A stretch of DNA of 64,000 bases from Bacillota bacterium (GTDB taxonomy: Bacteria > Bacillota_I > Bacilli_A > RF39 > UBA660), in the NCBI GenBank assembly GCA_015059435.1, contig SVAJ01000001.1, positions 701,213 to 765,212 of the forward strand. The letters are read 5' to 3'. The translations under genes were made by a program, and so were the position numbers. The notes under the pieces are model-generated. The model saw nothing but the letters and a program-made list of their open reading frames with translations, ran no database searches and was not told where the DNA came from. How positions within the stretch are numbered: the stretch's first letter is position 1; each line of letters starts with the position of its first letter. This document shows, piece after piece, positions 30,759 to 39,959 of the stretch.

Positions 30759-32042
30759 ATGATAGATATTAAATTAATAAGAGAAAATAAAGATTTAGTA
30801 AAAGAAAATATTAGAAAGAAATTTCAAGATGAAAAATTAGAACTTGTTGATAAAGTATATGATCTTGATGTAAGAGTACGTGAAGTACAAGTTAAAGTTG
30901 ATACTATGAAAGCAGAAAAGAATCAATTAAGTAGTCAAATAGGACTTCTTATGAAAGATGGTAAGAAAGATGAAGCTGATAAGATTAAAGAACAAGTAAC
31001 AAAGAATGCTGAAGAGATAAAAACTTTAGAAGAAGAACAAGCAAAGCTTAGTGCTGAAATAAAAGAGATTATGATGGTTATTCCACAAATTATGGATCCA
31101 TCTGTTCCAATTGGTAGGGATGATAGTGAAAATGTAGAAGTACAAAAATTTGGTGAACCAGTTGTGCCAGATTATGAAATTCCATATCATGCAGATATAG
31201 TTGAAAGACTTAATGGTCTTGATAAGGATGCTGCAGGTAGAACTAGTGGTCAAGGTTTTTATTATTTACTTGGTGATATAGCAAGACTTCATGAAGCTAT
31301 GCTTGCATATGCAAGAGATTTTATGATTGATGCTGGATTTACTTATGCTATTCCACCATTTATGATACGTTCAGATGTTGTAACTGGAGTTATGTCTTTT
31401 CCTGAAATGGAAGCTATGATGTATAAAATTGAAGGTGAAGATTTATATTTAATTGGAACTTCAGAACACTCAATGATTGGTAAATTTAAAGATCAAATTA
31501 TTAAAGATAGTGAACTTCCAATAAGTATGACAAGTTATTCTCCATGTTTTAGAAAAGAAGGTGGAGCACATGGTCTTGAAGAACGTGGACTTTATCGTGT
31601 ACACCAATTTGAAAAACAAGAAATGATTGTTATTTGTGAACCAGAAGAATCAATGGATTGGTATAATAAGATGTGGAAACTAACAGTTGATTATTTCAGA
31701 AGTTTAGATGTACCAGTTAGACAACTTGAATGTTGTAGTGGAGACTTAGCTGATTTAAAAGTTAAGAGTTGTGATATAGAAGCATGGAGTCCTAGACAAA
31801 AAACATATTTTGAAGTAGGAAGTTGTTCTACACTAGGTGATGCTCAAGCTAGACGTTTAGGTATTCGTAAAAAAGGAGAAAAAGGAACATATTATTTACA
31901 TACATTAAATAATACAGTAGTTGCTACTCCTCGTGGTTTAATTGCATTTATTGAAAATAATTATCAAGAAGATGGAAGTATTAAAATACCTAAAGCATTG
32001 CAACCATATATGGGTGGAAAAGAAGTTATAAAAGTAAAATAG
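30759..32042 (+). CDS. serS: Seryl-tRNA synthetase
   Basis: 427 residues, class II synthetase that charges tRNA-Ser. An N-terminal coiled-coil arm (about 25-105) starts MIDIKLIRENKDLVKENI. Class II motif 2 is visible at SPCFRKEGGAHGLEERGLYRVHQF (in two blocks) and motif 3 at NTVVATPRGLIAFIEN. It follows the DUF1653 gene by one base with GAGGAAGAATA before the ATG and is under T-box control. Confidence 0.97.
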   Translation: MIDIKLIRENKDLVKENIRKKFQDEKLELVDKVYDLDVRVREVQVKVDTMKAEKNQLSSQIGLLMKDGKKDEADKIKEQVTKNAEEIKTLEEEQAKLSAEIKEIMMVIPQIMDPSVPIGRDDSENVEVQKFGEPVVPDYEIPYHADIVERLNGLDKDAAGRTSGQGFYYLLGDIARLHEAMLAYARDFMIDAGFTYAIPPFMIRSDVVTGVMSFPEMEAMMYKIEGEDLYLIGTSEHSMIGKFKDQIIKDSELPISMTSYSPCFRKEGGAHGLEERGLYRVHQFEKQEMIVICEPEESMDWYNKMWKLTVDYFRSLDVPVRQLECCSGDLADLKVKSCDIEAWSPRQKTYFEVGSCSTLGDAQARRLGIRKKGEKGTYYLHTLNNTVVATPRGLIAFIENNYQEDGSIKIPKALQPYMGGKEVIKVK

Positions 32043-32068
32043 AAAGTATGTAAATATTTTCTTTTTTT
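32040..32068 (+). terminator. possible terminator of serS
   Basis: GAAAGTA / TATTTTC imperfect stem with a 6-base loop, then T7. Confidence 0.45.
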
Positions 32069-32120
32069 ATAGTTTTTTTAGTAATAATATGGTATATTTT
32101 TATTTGAAAGGTAGGTATAT

Positions 32121-32672
32121 ATGATTTATATTTTAATTATTATTTTAGTTATTGTTTTAATAATAGGATGGGTTATTTCAACTTATAATAAACTAGTTAA
32201 GTTAAGAAATAATATTAAAGATCAATGGAGTCAAGTAGAAGTTCAATTAAAGAAAAGATTTGATTTAATTCCAAATTTAGTAGAAACTGTTAAAGGATAT
32301 GCTAAACATGAAAAAGAAACTTTAGAAGCTGTAATCGATGCTAGAAACAGTGCAGTTAATGCTAAAGATGCTAAAGAAGAGATTGCTGCTAATAATGAAT
32401 TAAGTGCTACTTTAGGTAAATTATTTGCTTTAGGTGAAGCTTATCCAGAATTAAAAGCTGATGGTAATTTTAAACAATTACAAGATAGTTTAAGTGATGT
32501 AGAAGAAAAAATTGCATATGCAAGACAATTTTATAACGATTCTGTTTTAAAATATAAAAATGCTACTCAAGTATTCCCGACAGTTTTAATAGCTGGTATG
32601 TTAGGATTTAAGGAAGAACAATTCTTTGAAGCAAGTGAAGAAGAAAAGCAAAACGTTAAAATTGAATTTTAA
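32121..32672 (+). CDS. lemA: LemA family protein
   Basis: 183 residues with an N-terminal membrane helix (about 2-18) and the LemA hallmark RNNIKDQWSQVEVQLKKRFDLIPNLVETVKGYA (in parts), then helical repeats and an end with ARQFYNDSV. The protein should have a short outer N-terminus and a helical domain on the other side. It sits 14 bases before a DUF2207 gene; LemA/DUF2207 pairs are common. The function is not established. Confidence 0.95.
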   Translation: MIYILIIILVIVLIIGWVISTYNKLVKLRNNIKDQWSQVEVQLKKRFDLIPNLVETVKGYAKHEKETLEAVIDARNSAVNAKDAKEEIAANNELSATLGKLFALGEAYPELKADGNFKQLQDSLSDVEEKIAYARQFYNDSVLKYKNATQVFPTVLIAGMLGFKEEQFFEASEEEKQNVKIEF

Positions 32673-32686
32673 GAGGAGATGGTATA

Positions 32687-34492
32687 ATGACTAAATTTTA
32701 TAAAAATATTTTATTTAGCTTAATTATACTTTTTTCTTTCTTTTTTTGTGTCAAAGATGTTTATGCCTCAAATAGTATTAATAGCATCGATATGGATGTT
32801 TATATTGATTCTAATGGTAATGCAGCTATTACTGAAGTTTGGAAAGCAAATCTTAATCAAGGAACTGAAGGGTATAGACCATATTCTAAATTGGGAAATT
32901 CAACTATATCTAATTTTAGTGTAAGTGATGATACTGGAAGAATTTATGAGTCTTTATCATTTTGGAATACATCTTCAAGTTTTAGTGAGAAAGCATATAA
33001 GAGTGGTATTCATAATATTTATGATGGAGTGGAGTTGTGTTTTGGTATTTCTAAGTATGGAAGTAGAACATATACTTTAAAATATAATATATCTAATTTT
33101 GTTACTCAATATACTGATACTCAAGGAATATATTTTAATTTTGTAAATTTTGATCAAAGTATTGGTCATGTTACTATTAAACTTCATTCTGATAAGCCGT
33201 TTTCTTTAGATAATTCTAAAATATGGGCATTTGGAAACAATGGGAAAATTAATTTTAAAGATGGTAGTATATTCTTTGATTCAAAAGGATTTGTATCATC
33301 TAGTCAATATGTAGTTGAGTTAGTTAGATTTGAAAGTAATTTATTCAATACTAGTAGTAAATCAGAGCAATCATTTGATGATGTTTATGATTCTGCATTT
33401 AGTGATGTAAAAGATGATGAAACAAAATTGTCTATAGGTAAATTAACTTTACCTAAATTGGTACTTTTAATAATTATGATACCTATAGGGTTACTTCTTA
33501 GTCCTGTAGGATGGGTTTTAATCATAGTATTAATTTTAAATTTGAAAGGTCCAAAATTATTTTCTGGTACTAGTACAATTAGGGGAGGACTAGATTTTGG
33601 GTCTGCTGGTAAAGTGTTACCTGATTATAAAGAAACAAATTATTGGAGAGAAGTGCCTTTAGGTAAAGACTTAGAAAAAGCATATTGGGTAAGCTCTCAA
33701 TACAATGTAGTTTCTGAGAGAACTTTAAAAGAGGGAATTATTGGAGCTATATTATTAAAATGGATTAGAAGTGGTTATGTTACTGTTACTAAGACTAAAA
33801 AAGGTTTATTTAGTTTTAAAGATAATAATTACGCTATAGATTTTACTAAAATGACTGCTGCTGATAATGATATAGAGAATAGTTTATTTAAAATGTTACT
33901 CACTGCAGCTGGTTCTAATAAATTATTAGAAGCTAGGGAGTTTTCAAAGTGGAGTAAGAAAAACTATTATAAGGTTAATAATTGGTTTTCATCTATTAAC
34001 TATAAAGAGGAAGAATATTTAGAAAAAGAAAAATTATTAACATCAACAATACAAGAGACTACTGGTTTCTTTGGTCAAAAATTAAATAAAACTATTTATC
34101 ATGTTGATCCTTTACTTAAAGAAGAAGCAATTAAGTTAGTTGGATTAAAGAAATTCTTATTAGATTTTAGTATGATGCCAGAACGTCAATACTATGAAGT
34201 TCATGTATGGGAAGATTATTTAATATTTGCACAACTATTAGGTATTGCGGATAAAGTTAGTGAACAATTTAGTAAATTATATCCAAAATTTAATGAAGAA
34301 ACATTACTTAATACTGATGTTAATGCTATGGCTGCTAGAGAGATGGCTCATATTTGTTATTCTGGAGTACAAGCTGGAATTGATAGAGCGAATATGTATA
34401 GTGGTTCTAGTAGTAGTTCAGGTGGTGGAGGAAGTAGTTTCTCTAGTGGTGGTTCTTCATCAGGTGGATCAAGTGGTGGAGGATTTAGATAA
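32687..34492 (+). CDS. DUF2207 membrane protein with Gly/Ser-rich tail
   Basis: 601 residues. A signal peptide (about 1-27) precedes an extracellular beta domain (about 28-240, start INSIDMDVYIDSNGNAAITE), a membrane segment (about 258-282), a cytoplasmic DUF2207-type region and a low-complexity Gly/Ser C-terminus ending GGGFR, which is typical of the family (YciQ/DUF2207). It forms a two-gene unit with lemA. A role as membrane partner of LemA is inferred from the frequent pairing. Confidence 0.9.
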   Translation: MTKFYKNILFSLIILFSFFFCVKDVYASNSINSIDMDVYIDSNGNAAITEVWKANLNQGTEGYRPYSKLGNSTISNFSVSDDTGRIYESLSFWNTSSSFSEKAYKSGIHNIYDGVELCFGISKYGSRTYTLKYNISNFVTQYTDTQGIYFNFVNFDQSIGHVTIKLHSDKPFSLDNSKIWAFGNNGKINFKDGSIFFDSKGFVSSSQYVVELVRFESNLFNTSSKSEQSFDDVYDSAFSDVKDDETKLSIGKLTLPKLVLLIIMIPIGLLLSPVGWVLIIVLILNLKGPKLFSGTSTIRGGLDFGSAGKVLPDYKETNYWREVPLGKDLEKAYWVSSQYNVVSERTLKEGIIGAILLKWIRSGYVTVTKTKKGLFSFKDNNYAIDFTKMTAADNDIENSLFKMLLTAAGSNKLLEAREFSKWSKKNYYKVNNWFSSINYKEEEYLEKEKLLTSTIQETTGFFGQKLNKTIYHVDPLLKEEAIKLVGLKKFLLDFSMMPERQYYEVHVWEDYLIFAQLLGIADKVSEQFSKLYPKFNEETLLNTDVNAMAAREMAHICYSGVQAGIDRANMYSGSSSSSGGGGSSFSSGGSSSGGSSGGGFR

Positions 34493-34519
34493 ACTAGTAC
34501 ATAGTACTAGTTTTATTTT
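34490..34519 (+). terminator. terminator of the lemA unit
   Basis: AAACTAGTAC / GTACTAGTTT with loop ATA, then TTTATTTT. Confidence 0.82.
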
Positions 34520-34556
34520 GTGGTATAATTGAGTATATATAATAAGAGGTGTTCGT

Positions 34557-35192
34557 ATGCTTGATGATATTTTAAATAGGAACAATTATATAGATAGTAA
34601 TTGTTTAGATAATATTAAAGTAGTTGATGAATATTATAAACAGATTAGTTTTGATGATTTAATATCTGTTACGAAAGTATCTGAATTATTAATGGGAAAG
34701 GTAGACTCTATTAATATAAATAAGCTATATAATAGTAAAATTCATGGTATTAATCATGCTATTAGAGTAGCTATATTAGTTAATTATATTGCTAAAAGTT
34801 ATGGGATAGATGATGAACAATTAGAGTTATTAATTGATTGTGCTATATATCATGATATGGGAAGAATTAGTGATGTTGAAGATAAAGATCATGGATATCG
34901 TAGTAGTATATTGATTGAAAAAATTATAAAGAATAAGGATTTAGAGTATATGAATAGTTTAAAGGCTATTATAACTGCTCATGCATATGATGATAGTTAT
35001 GATGAATTTATTTTAAGTTATTATGATAACTTGTTTGATAATATTAATTTTTTATTAGCTATTTTTAAAGATGCAGATGCTCTTGATAGAGTTAGAACAG
35101 ATGATTTAGATTCTAGTTATTTAAGATGTGATATAAGTAAAAAACTTATTAAAGCAAGTTCTAGTTTATATATTAATATGAAAAGAGACTAA
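34557..35192 (+). CDS. HD-domain phosphohydrolase
   Basis: 211 residues. Metal-binding HD pattern: H in KIHGINHAIRV (about 62-72), HD in CAIYHDMGR (about 100), and D in FKDADALDRVR (about 180). Such proteins hydrolyse phosphate esters, often of nucleotides. ATG after AAGAGGTG. It converges on the next gene and the stop codons overlap by a few bases inside a shared terminator. The substrate is unknown. Confidence 0.85.
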   Translation: MLDDILNRNNYIDSNCLDNIKVVDEYYKQISFDDLISVTKVSELLMGKVDSININKLYNSKIHGINHAIRVAILVNYIAKSYGIDDEQLELLIDCAIYHDMGRISDVEDKDHGYRSSILIEKIIKNKDLEYMNSLKAIITAHAYDDSYDEFILSYYDNLFDNINFLLAIFKDADALDRVRTDDLDSSYLRCDISKKLIKASSSLYINMKRD

Positions 35193-35216
35193 TACTTTTT
35201 ATGTGTATTAGTCTCT
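35184..35216. terminator. bidirectional terminator within two overlapping stop codons
   Basis: AGAGACTAATAC / GTATTAGTCTCT, a perfect 12+12 stem. It contains the stop of the HD gene and the stop and last codons of the opposing gene. Confidence 0.82.
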
Positions 35217-36124
35217 ATTTCTTTTTCTATTTCATCTATTCGTTTATTTAGTTCATCTTCTAATATATTGTTAATGCAGTTTATATTGTTAATAGGTAAT
35301 TCATCAATTGATATTTTATCGTTTTCCATGCAGTATGTTGAATGAAATTGGTGATAAAATGCATCTAAGTCTTCTAAAGTCATTATTTTTACTGCTGCTT
35401 TTAGATTAATTAAATTTAATTTATCTTTTACTCTAACATCGGTTTTTTGATTGCTTTCTAATAATGATTTAAGTAGACCTCTTACTAGCTCTATTAAATA
35501 ATCTGAATATACATCTTCAACTAGATAAAAATCATGACCATATGTATATAAACCATCTTTTTGAGATTTACGTTTAGGTCTATTTTCATTTAAGTAATAT
35601 GATTCATGTTCCTTATTAATAAATATTAATGTATACTTTAAATTAGCAACTTGATTTTTTGTAATTCCTTTTTTTAGATTAGGATATACTTTTTCTAATT
35701 CTTCTATAAGTGTTTTTGTATAATCATTTTTACATGCTAATGATATAATACTTTTATTTTCCTCCATAAATTCATCATAATCATCTGTTTCGTATGGATA
35801 TTTATTTTTGAAATTTATTTCATCTAAGTAATTTAATATTCTTTCGGTAATTATTGTACTAGTATTCTCATCATATCCTTGTCTTTTTACATCATATGGT
35901 AGAATATTAAATAGTGTAGTGAAATTATCATCGTCTCTTTCTTTTATTTCTTTATATATTTTATTTTCAACAAAGATAGCCAATGAAAGGTTTCTTAGAC
36001 TTTCATTATATTTTTCTATATCGTGATTAATTTTATTGTTTATTAATTGATCGTATACATTATAGATTGTATGTGTTACTTCTATAAGTCTTTGTGAATC
36101 TTGTTTTAATTTTTTGTAATCCAT
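35189..36124 (-). CDS. Orphan cytoplasmic protein, unknown
   Basis: 311 residues, mostly helical and charged, without a signal peptide or membrane segment. The C-terminus is a Glu/Lys-rich helix. No family or catalytic motif was recognised. The minus-strand ATG follows AAGGGGAATCACT. It is a single gene diverging from the ankyrin-type gene. Confidence 0.65.
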   Translation of the reverse strand: MDYKKLKQDSQRLIEVTHTIYNVYDQLINNKINHDIEKYNESLRNLSLAIFVENKIYKEIKERDDDNFTTLFNILPYDVKRQGYDENTSTIITERILNYLDEINFKNKYPYETDDYDEFMEENKSIISLACKNDYTKTLIEELEKVYPNLKKGITKNQVANLKYTLIFINKEHESYYLNENRPKRKSQKDGLYTYGHDFYLVEDVYSDYLIELVRGLLKSLLESNQKTDVRVKDKLNLINLKAAVKIMTLEDLDAFYHQFHSTYCMENDKISIDELPINNINCINNILEDELNKRIDEIEKEIETNTHKKY

Positions 36125-36233
36125 AGTGATTCCCCTTTTTTTTGTTCTATATAATACTATATTTTAGTCAATTTGACAAGTTTTTTATTATTTGGTAAAA
36201 TTAATAACTGTCAGTTGTAGTGAGGTGTATATA

Positions 36234-36911
36234 ATGTTATATGATGAAAAAACAGCTGTAAAAGCTTGTGAAGAAGAGCCGTCCCTGATTTTTACATTAA
36301 TTAGGAATGGTAAATATGAGATTGTAGATAAAATTATATCTGATAATATTATTGATATTAATACCATTGATAGTAATGGTGATGATGTTATGATGAAATT
36401 ATTAAAAGCTCATGAATATGATTTAGTTTTAAAATTTATGAGAAAGAGAAGTTGGAAAGTAAATCATCAAAATTTTGATGGTAATACATTTGGTCATATT
36501 TTGGCTAAAGATAATTCTATTGCTGCTTTAAAAGTAGTAGAACAACTTGTTAAGAAGCAAAATTATATTTCTAATATAAAAAATAAGAATGGAGAAACTT
36601 CTTTAGATAAGGCTATTAATAGTCATTATACATATACAGCATTTAAAATATTAGAAGATAAAAGATTTAATAATATAGATTTATTATCTTTTAGAAATTT
36701 ATATAATGCATATATAAAGAATACATATTATGGTAAGTATTCAAAAATCAATAATTTAGAAATAATAGTTGATAGTTTAAAGAAAAAAGAATTAGTACCA
36801 AGTTTAGAGGAATTAGTTCAATCTATAATAGATAATATTGATTCTATAAAAAGTGGAATTATGAATAATAATTCATTAGTATTAGAATCTATTATTAATT
36901 CATATTATTAG
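36234..36911 (+). CDS. Ankyrin-repeat-like protein
   Basis: 225 residues. At least three degenerate ankyrin-type units are visible: INTIDSNGDDVMMKLLKAHE, VNHQNFDGNTFGHILAKDNS and SNIKNKNGETSLDKAINS, each with the NxxGxT/D...A turn-helix pattern (about 40-150), then a helical C-terminus. It is probably a cytoplasmic protein-interaction module. The ATG at 36234 follows GTGAGGTG; upstream in-frame codons lack a ribosome site. Confidence 0.78.
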   Translation: MLYDEKTAVKACEEEPSLIFTLIRNGKYEIVDKIISDNIIDINTIDSNGDDVMMKLLKAHEYDLVLKFMRKRSWKVNHQNFDGNTFGHILAKDNSIAALKVVEQLVKKQNYISNIKNKNGETSLDKAINSHYTYTAFKILEDKRFNNIDLLSFRNLYNAYIKNTYYGKYSKINNLEIIVDSLKKKELVPSLEELVQSIIDNIDSIKSGIMNNNSLVLESIINSYY

Positions 36912-36945
36912 AAAATCGACTGGGATATTGGTTGATTTTTTTTCT
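36911..36945 (+). terminator. terminator of the ankyrin-type gene
   Basis: AAATCGAC / GTTGATTT stem (with a G-U pair) and 10-base loop, followed by T8. Confidence 0.65.
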
Positions 36946-36984
36946 TTTATAATATATTATATTTTTGGAAGTGGAAGTGATACT

Positions 36985-38400
36985 ATGCATTTACCTGATT
37001 ATAAGGAAGCAAGAACTAGAGATAGAAGAGATTATAGACGAATTGATTTTAGTTTTGATGAAAAAATTAAAGATAAGTATAAAGGTAAAAAGTTTTTTCT
37101 AAAGACATATGGATGTCAGATGAATGAGCATGATAGTGAAAATATAAGTGCATTACTTATTAAGTTAGGATTTAGTAAAGTAGATGATTATAATGATGCT
37201 GATTTAGTATTATTAAATACTTGTAGTATAAGAGAAAATGCTCATAATAAGGCTTTTGGTATGTTAGGGCGTCTTAAACATTTAAAACAGACTAAGCCTG
37301 ATTTAATTGTTGGATTATGTGGATGTATGGCTCAAGAAGCTAGTGTTGTTGAAGAAATACTTAGAGACTATAAATGGGTTAATTTTGTATTTGGTACTCA
37401 TAATATGTATAATCTTTCTAATATAATCGATAAGGCAATAGAAGAAAATAAACAACAAATAGAAGTTTATTCTAGAGAAGGTGATTTAGTAGAAGGACTT
37501 CCTGTTAATCGAGTTAATAGTTATAAAGCTTATGTTAATATTATTTATGGTTGTGATAAATTTTGTACTTATTGCGTAGTTCCATATACAAGAGGAAGAG
37601 AAAGAAGCAGAGAAAAAGAAGATATATTAAAAGAAGTTAAAGCATTAGTTGATGATGGTTATAAAGAAGTTACTTTACTTGGACAAAATGTTAATGCATA
37701 TGGAAAAGATTTATATGATGATTATACATTAGCTAATTTATTAGAAGAAATTGCTATTATGGGAATACCACGTATTAGATTTACTACATCTCATCCTTGG
37801 GATTTTACTGATAAGATGATTGAAGTTATTGGAAAATATCCTAATATAATGCCTAGTGTACATTTACCTGTACAAAGTGGATCTAGTAGAGTATTAAAAC
37901 TTATGGGAAGAAGATATACTAAAGAAAGTTATTTAGAATTATTTAATAAAATAAAAAAAGTAGTTCCTGGTGTTAGTATTTCTACTGATATAATAGTAGG
38001 TTTTCCTGGAGAAGAGGAAGAAGACTTTTTAGAAACTTTAGATTTAGTAAATACTTGTAAATATGATAATGCATTTACATTTGTATTCTCAGCTAGAGTT
38101 GGAACACCTGCAGAAAAATTACCTGATAATACACCATTAAAAGAAAAAGAAGAAAGACTTCAAAGACTTAATGAAGTAGTTAATAAATATTTCTTGGAAA
38201 ATAATAAGAAATTAGAAGGTAGTGTAGTTCCTGTATTAGTTGAAGGAATATCAGATAAGAAGAATATGTATTATGGATATAGTGATACAAATAAATTAAT
38301 TAATTTTAGTAGTAATAAGTCTATTAATGTTGGTGATATAGTTGATGTTAAGATTACTAAAGCTAAAACATGGAGTTTAGATGGAGAAGTAGATGAATAA
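36985..38400 (+). CDS. miaB: tRNA-2-methylthio-N6-dimethylallyladenosine synthase MiaB
   Basis: 471 residues, radical-SAM methylthiotransferase that adds a methylthio group to i6A37 of tRNAs. The N-terminal MTTase domain has the three cluster cysteines (TYGCQMN, LNTCSIREN, GLCGCMA). The radical-SAM loop is YGCDKFCTYCVVPYTRGRE, and a TRAM domain ends the protein. The ATG at 36985 (GAAGTGGAAGTGAT upstream) fits the family start. It overlaps ricA by 8 bases and cotE follows, as in B. subtilis (ymcB-ymcA-cotE). A miaA gene for the substrate modification is not in the window. Confidence 0.96.
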   Translation: MHLPDYKEARTRDRRDYRRIDFSFDEKIKDKYKGKKFFLKTYGCQMNEHDSENISALLIKLGFSKVDDYNDADLVLLNTCSIRENAHNKAFGMLGRLKHLKQTKPDLIVGLCGCMAQEASVVEEILRDYKWVNFVFGTHNMYNLSNIIDKAIEENKQQIEVYSREGDLVEGLPVNRVNSYKAYVNIIYGCDKFCTYCVVPYTRGRERSREKEDILKEVKALVDDGYKEVTLLGQNVNAYGKDLYDDYTLANLLEEIAIMGIPRIRFTTSHPWDFTDKMIEVIGKYPNIMPSVHLPVQSGSSRVLKLMGRRYTKESYLELFNKIKKVVPGVSISTDIIVGFPGEEEEDFLETLDLVNTCKYDNAFTFVFSARVGTPAEKLPDNTPLKEKEERLQRLNEVVNKYFLENNKKLEGSVVPVLVEGISDKKNMYYGYSDTNKLINFSSNKSINVGDIVDVKITKAKTWSLDGEVDE

Positions 38401-38716
38401 GGAATTAGATGAATTAGTTTCATATATAAAAAATACTTCTAGTTATAAGAATGTTATTTCTATAAAAGAAAAGATGGATAGTAATGAAGAAATATCTCAA
38501 TTAGTAAAGAAAATAAAAATTCTTCAAAAAAAATATGTTAAAAGTAATTATTTAGATTCTGATATAAAGAAAGAATTAGATACTTTAGAAAGTAGACTTA
38601 ATGAAATACCTATATATGTAGAGTATATGAATAATTTGGAAGAAGTTAATAATATGATTGAATTAGTTAAAGATGAACTTAATAATTATTTTAATGATTT
38701 ATTAAATGAAAAATAA
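38393..38716 (+). CDS. ricA: YlbF/YmcA-family protein (RicA-like)
   Basis: 107 residues of all-helical YlbF/YmcA type, with MDSNEEISQLVKKIKILQKKYVKS in the typical position (residues about 27-50) and YVEYMNNLEEVNNMI. In B. subtilis RicA (YmcA) forms the Y-complex with RicF and RicT, which directs RNase Y cleavage and affects sporulation and biofilm. RicA is favoured over RicF because it lies directly after miaB and before cotE. It overlaps miaB by 8 bases. Confidence 0.87.
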   Translation: MNKELDELVSYIKNTSSYKNVISIKEKMDSNEEISQLVKKIKILQKKYVKSNYLDSDIKKELDTLESRLNEIPIYVEYMNNLEEVNNMIELVKDELNNYFNDLLNEK

Positions 38717-38744
38717 GATGTTAATTACGTCTTATTTTTTTTTT
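38711..38744 (+). terminator. terminator of miaB-ricA
   Basis: AAATAAGATGT / ACGTCTTATTT (one G-U pair) with a 5-base loop, then T7. Confidence 0.8.
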
Positions 38745-38764
38745 GCAATTTTCTAATTTGTTTG

Positions 38765-38773
38765 CATATATTA
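38765..38773 (+). promoter_or_regulatory. possible sigma-K-type -10 upstream of cotE
   Basis: CATATATTA fits CATAnnnTA, 19 bases before the cotE ATG. A matching AC -35 is not evident. In B. subtilis cotE has sigma-E and sigma-K promoters. Confidence 0.3.
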
Positions 38774-38791
38774 GTTTAGGAGGTATTACGT

Positions 38792-39340
38792 ATGTCTAAT
38801 TATAAAGAGATTGTTACTAAAGCAGTTATTTCTAAAGGAAAGAAAAACTTTGTTGATAATGATAGTGTAGAAGTTTCTAATAATCCATCTACTATATTAG
38901 GATGTTGGGTAATTAATCATAATTTTAATGGAGTTAAAAGTAATGATCAGATTACTATAAATGGTAGTTATGATATTAATATTTGGTATAGTTATGATAA
39001 TGATACTAAGACTGATGTTGTTAAGAAGAATAATACTTATAGTGAAAAAGTAAATATGAGGAGTAGAGAAGATTCTTATAGTGGAGAGGAAATTATTGTT
39101 AGAAGTTTAAAACAACCTAGTTGTATTGATGTAAATATAGATGGTAATAAGATTAATTATACTGTAGATAAGGAATTGGGTATTGAATTAGTAGGGGATG
39201 TAAAAGTCAAAATAGAGGCAAATATGGAAGAAGATCCTTGGGATGAAATAGTTGAAGAGACACATGATGATGTAATAGAAAAAATAGATGAAGTAAAAGA
39301 AAATTTTATTGATGATACAATAAATAATAACTCTCTATAG
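38792..39340 (+). CDS. cotE: Spore coat morphogenetic protein CotE
   Basis: 182 residues, clearly CotE: YKEIVTKAVISKGKK at the start, PSTILGCWVINHNFNG, GSYDINIWYSYDNDTKT and LKQPSCIDVNIDGNKI. The C-terminus is acidic (EEDPWDEIVEE). In B. subtilis CotE organises the outer spore coat on the mother-cell side. It is preceded by miaB and ricA, the B. subtilis order; mutS and mutL do not follow. TTAGGAGG lies upstream. It is the strongest single sign of a sporulation programme in this genome. Confidence 0.94.
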   Translation: MSNYKEIVTKAVISKGKKNFVDNDSVEVSNNPSTILGCWVINHNFNGVKSNDQITINGSYDINIWYSYDNDTKTDVVKKNNTYSEKVNMRSREDSYSGEEIIVRSLKQPSCIDVNIDGNKINYTVDKELGIELVGDVKVKIEANMEEDPWDEIVEETHDDVIEKIDEVKENFIDDTINNNSL

Positions 39341-39353
39341 AGGGTTATTTTAC
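39326..39353 (+). terminator. terminator of cotE
   Basis: AATAACTCTC / GAGGGTTATT (one G-U pair) with loop TATA, then a short T tract. It overlaps the stop codon. Confidence 0.7.
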
Positions 39354-39368
39354 TGTTAATAAAAAAAG

Positions 39369-39397
39369 GTTGACATATAGAATAATATTTATTATAA
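39369..39397 (+). promoter_or_regulatory. consensus sigma-A promoter of rpsP
   Basis: TTGACA (39369-39374), 17-base spacer, TATAAT (39392-39397): a perfect consensus and the strongest promoter seen in the window. Confidence 0.92.
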
Positions 39398-39430
39398 TAT
39401 ATACAGTTATTTGGAAATGGAGGAATTAAA

Positions 39431-39709
39431 ATGGCAGTTAAATTAAGATTAACAAGAATGGGTGCTAAAAAGAGACCTACTTACAGAATAGTTGCTACTG
39501 ATTCACGTAGACCAAGAGATGGTCAATACATTGAATTAATCGGAACTTATGCACCAGTAGGAGAAGAAGCACAAGTTAATATTAAAGAAGAAGTAGCTTT
39601 AAAATGGTTAAATAATGGAGCTATCCCAACTGATACAGTTAAGAGTTTATTCAGTAAAGCTGGTATCATGAAGAAATTTGCTGAAGCTAAAGTAAAGAAG
39701 GATAAATAA
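39431..39709 (+). CDS. rpsP: 30S ribosomal protein S16
   Basis: 92 residues with the S16 start [20 protein letters not shown], the [11 protein letters not shown] block and the [20 protein letters not shown] region. It is an early assembly protein of the small subunit. AATGGAGG precedes the ATG. It is co-transcribed with khpA one base downstream. The usual downstream rimM, trmD and rplS are absent. Confidence 0.98.
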   Translation: MAVKLRLTRMGAKKRPTYRIVATDSRRPRDGQYIELIGTYAPVGEEAQVNIKEEVALKWLNNGAIPTDTVKSLFSKAGIMKKFAEAKVKKDK

Positions 39710-39710
39710 T

Positions 39711-39959
39711 ATGGATTTAGTTAGCTTAACAGAAGAAATTGTTAAATCTTTAGTAGTTGATAAAGACGCTGTTAGTGTAAAAGAATTTGACTCTGAAGAT
39801 GAGAATACTATACTTATTCAAGTAATGGTAGCAGATAGTGATATGGGACGTGTTATTGGTAAAAGTGGACGTACTGCAAATGCTATTAGAACTTTAGTAC
39901 AAGCTAGTAGTTCTTTACAAGATAATAAGTATGTAAAAATTGATATTGATAAATTTTAA
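39711..39959 (+). CDS. khpA: KH-domain RNA-binding protein KhpA (YlqC)
   Basis: 82 residues, a single KH domain with the GxxG loop in MGRVIGKSGRTANAIRTLV (about 43-61). KhpA acts with KhpB as an RNA chaperone influencing cell division and elongation in Gram-positives. It lies one base after rpsP, the standard position. Confidence 0.95.
   Translation: MDLVSLTEEIVKSLVVDKDAVSVKEFDSEDENTILIQVMVADSDMGRVIGKSGRTANAIRTLVQASSSLQDNKYVKIDIDKF

Noticed and set aside
34245..34532. Plus-strand frame overlapping the end of the DUF2207 gene, very Val-rich
   Set aside because: It is an out-of-frame reading of the Gly/Ser-rich tail; the DUF2207 frame is complete and family-like.
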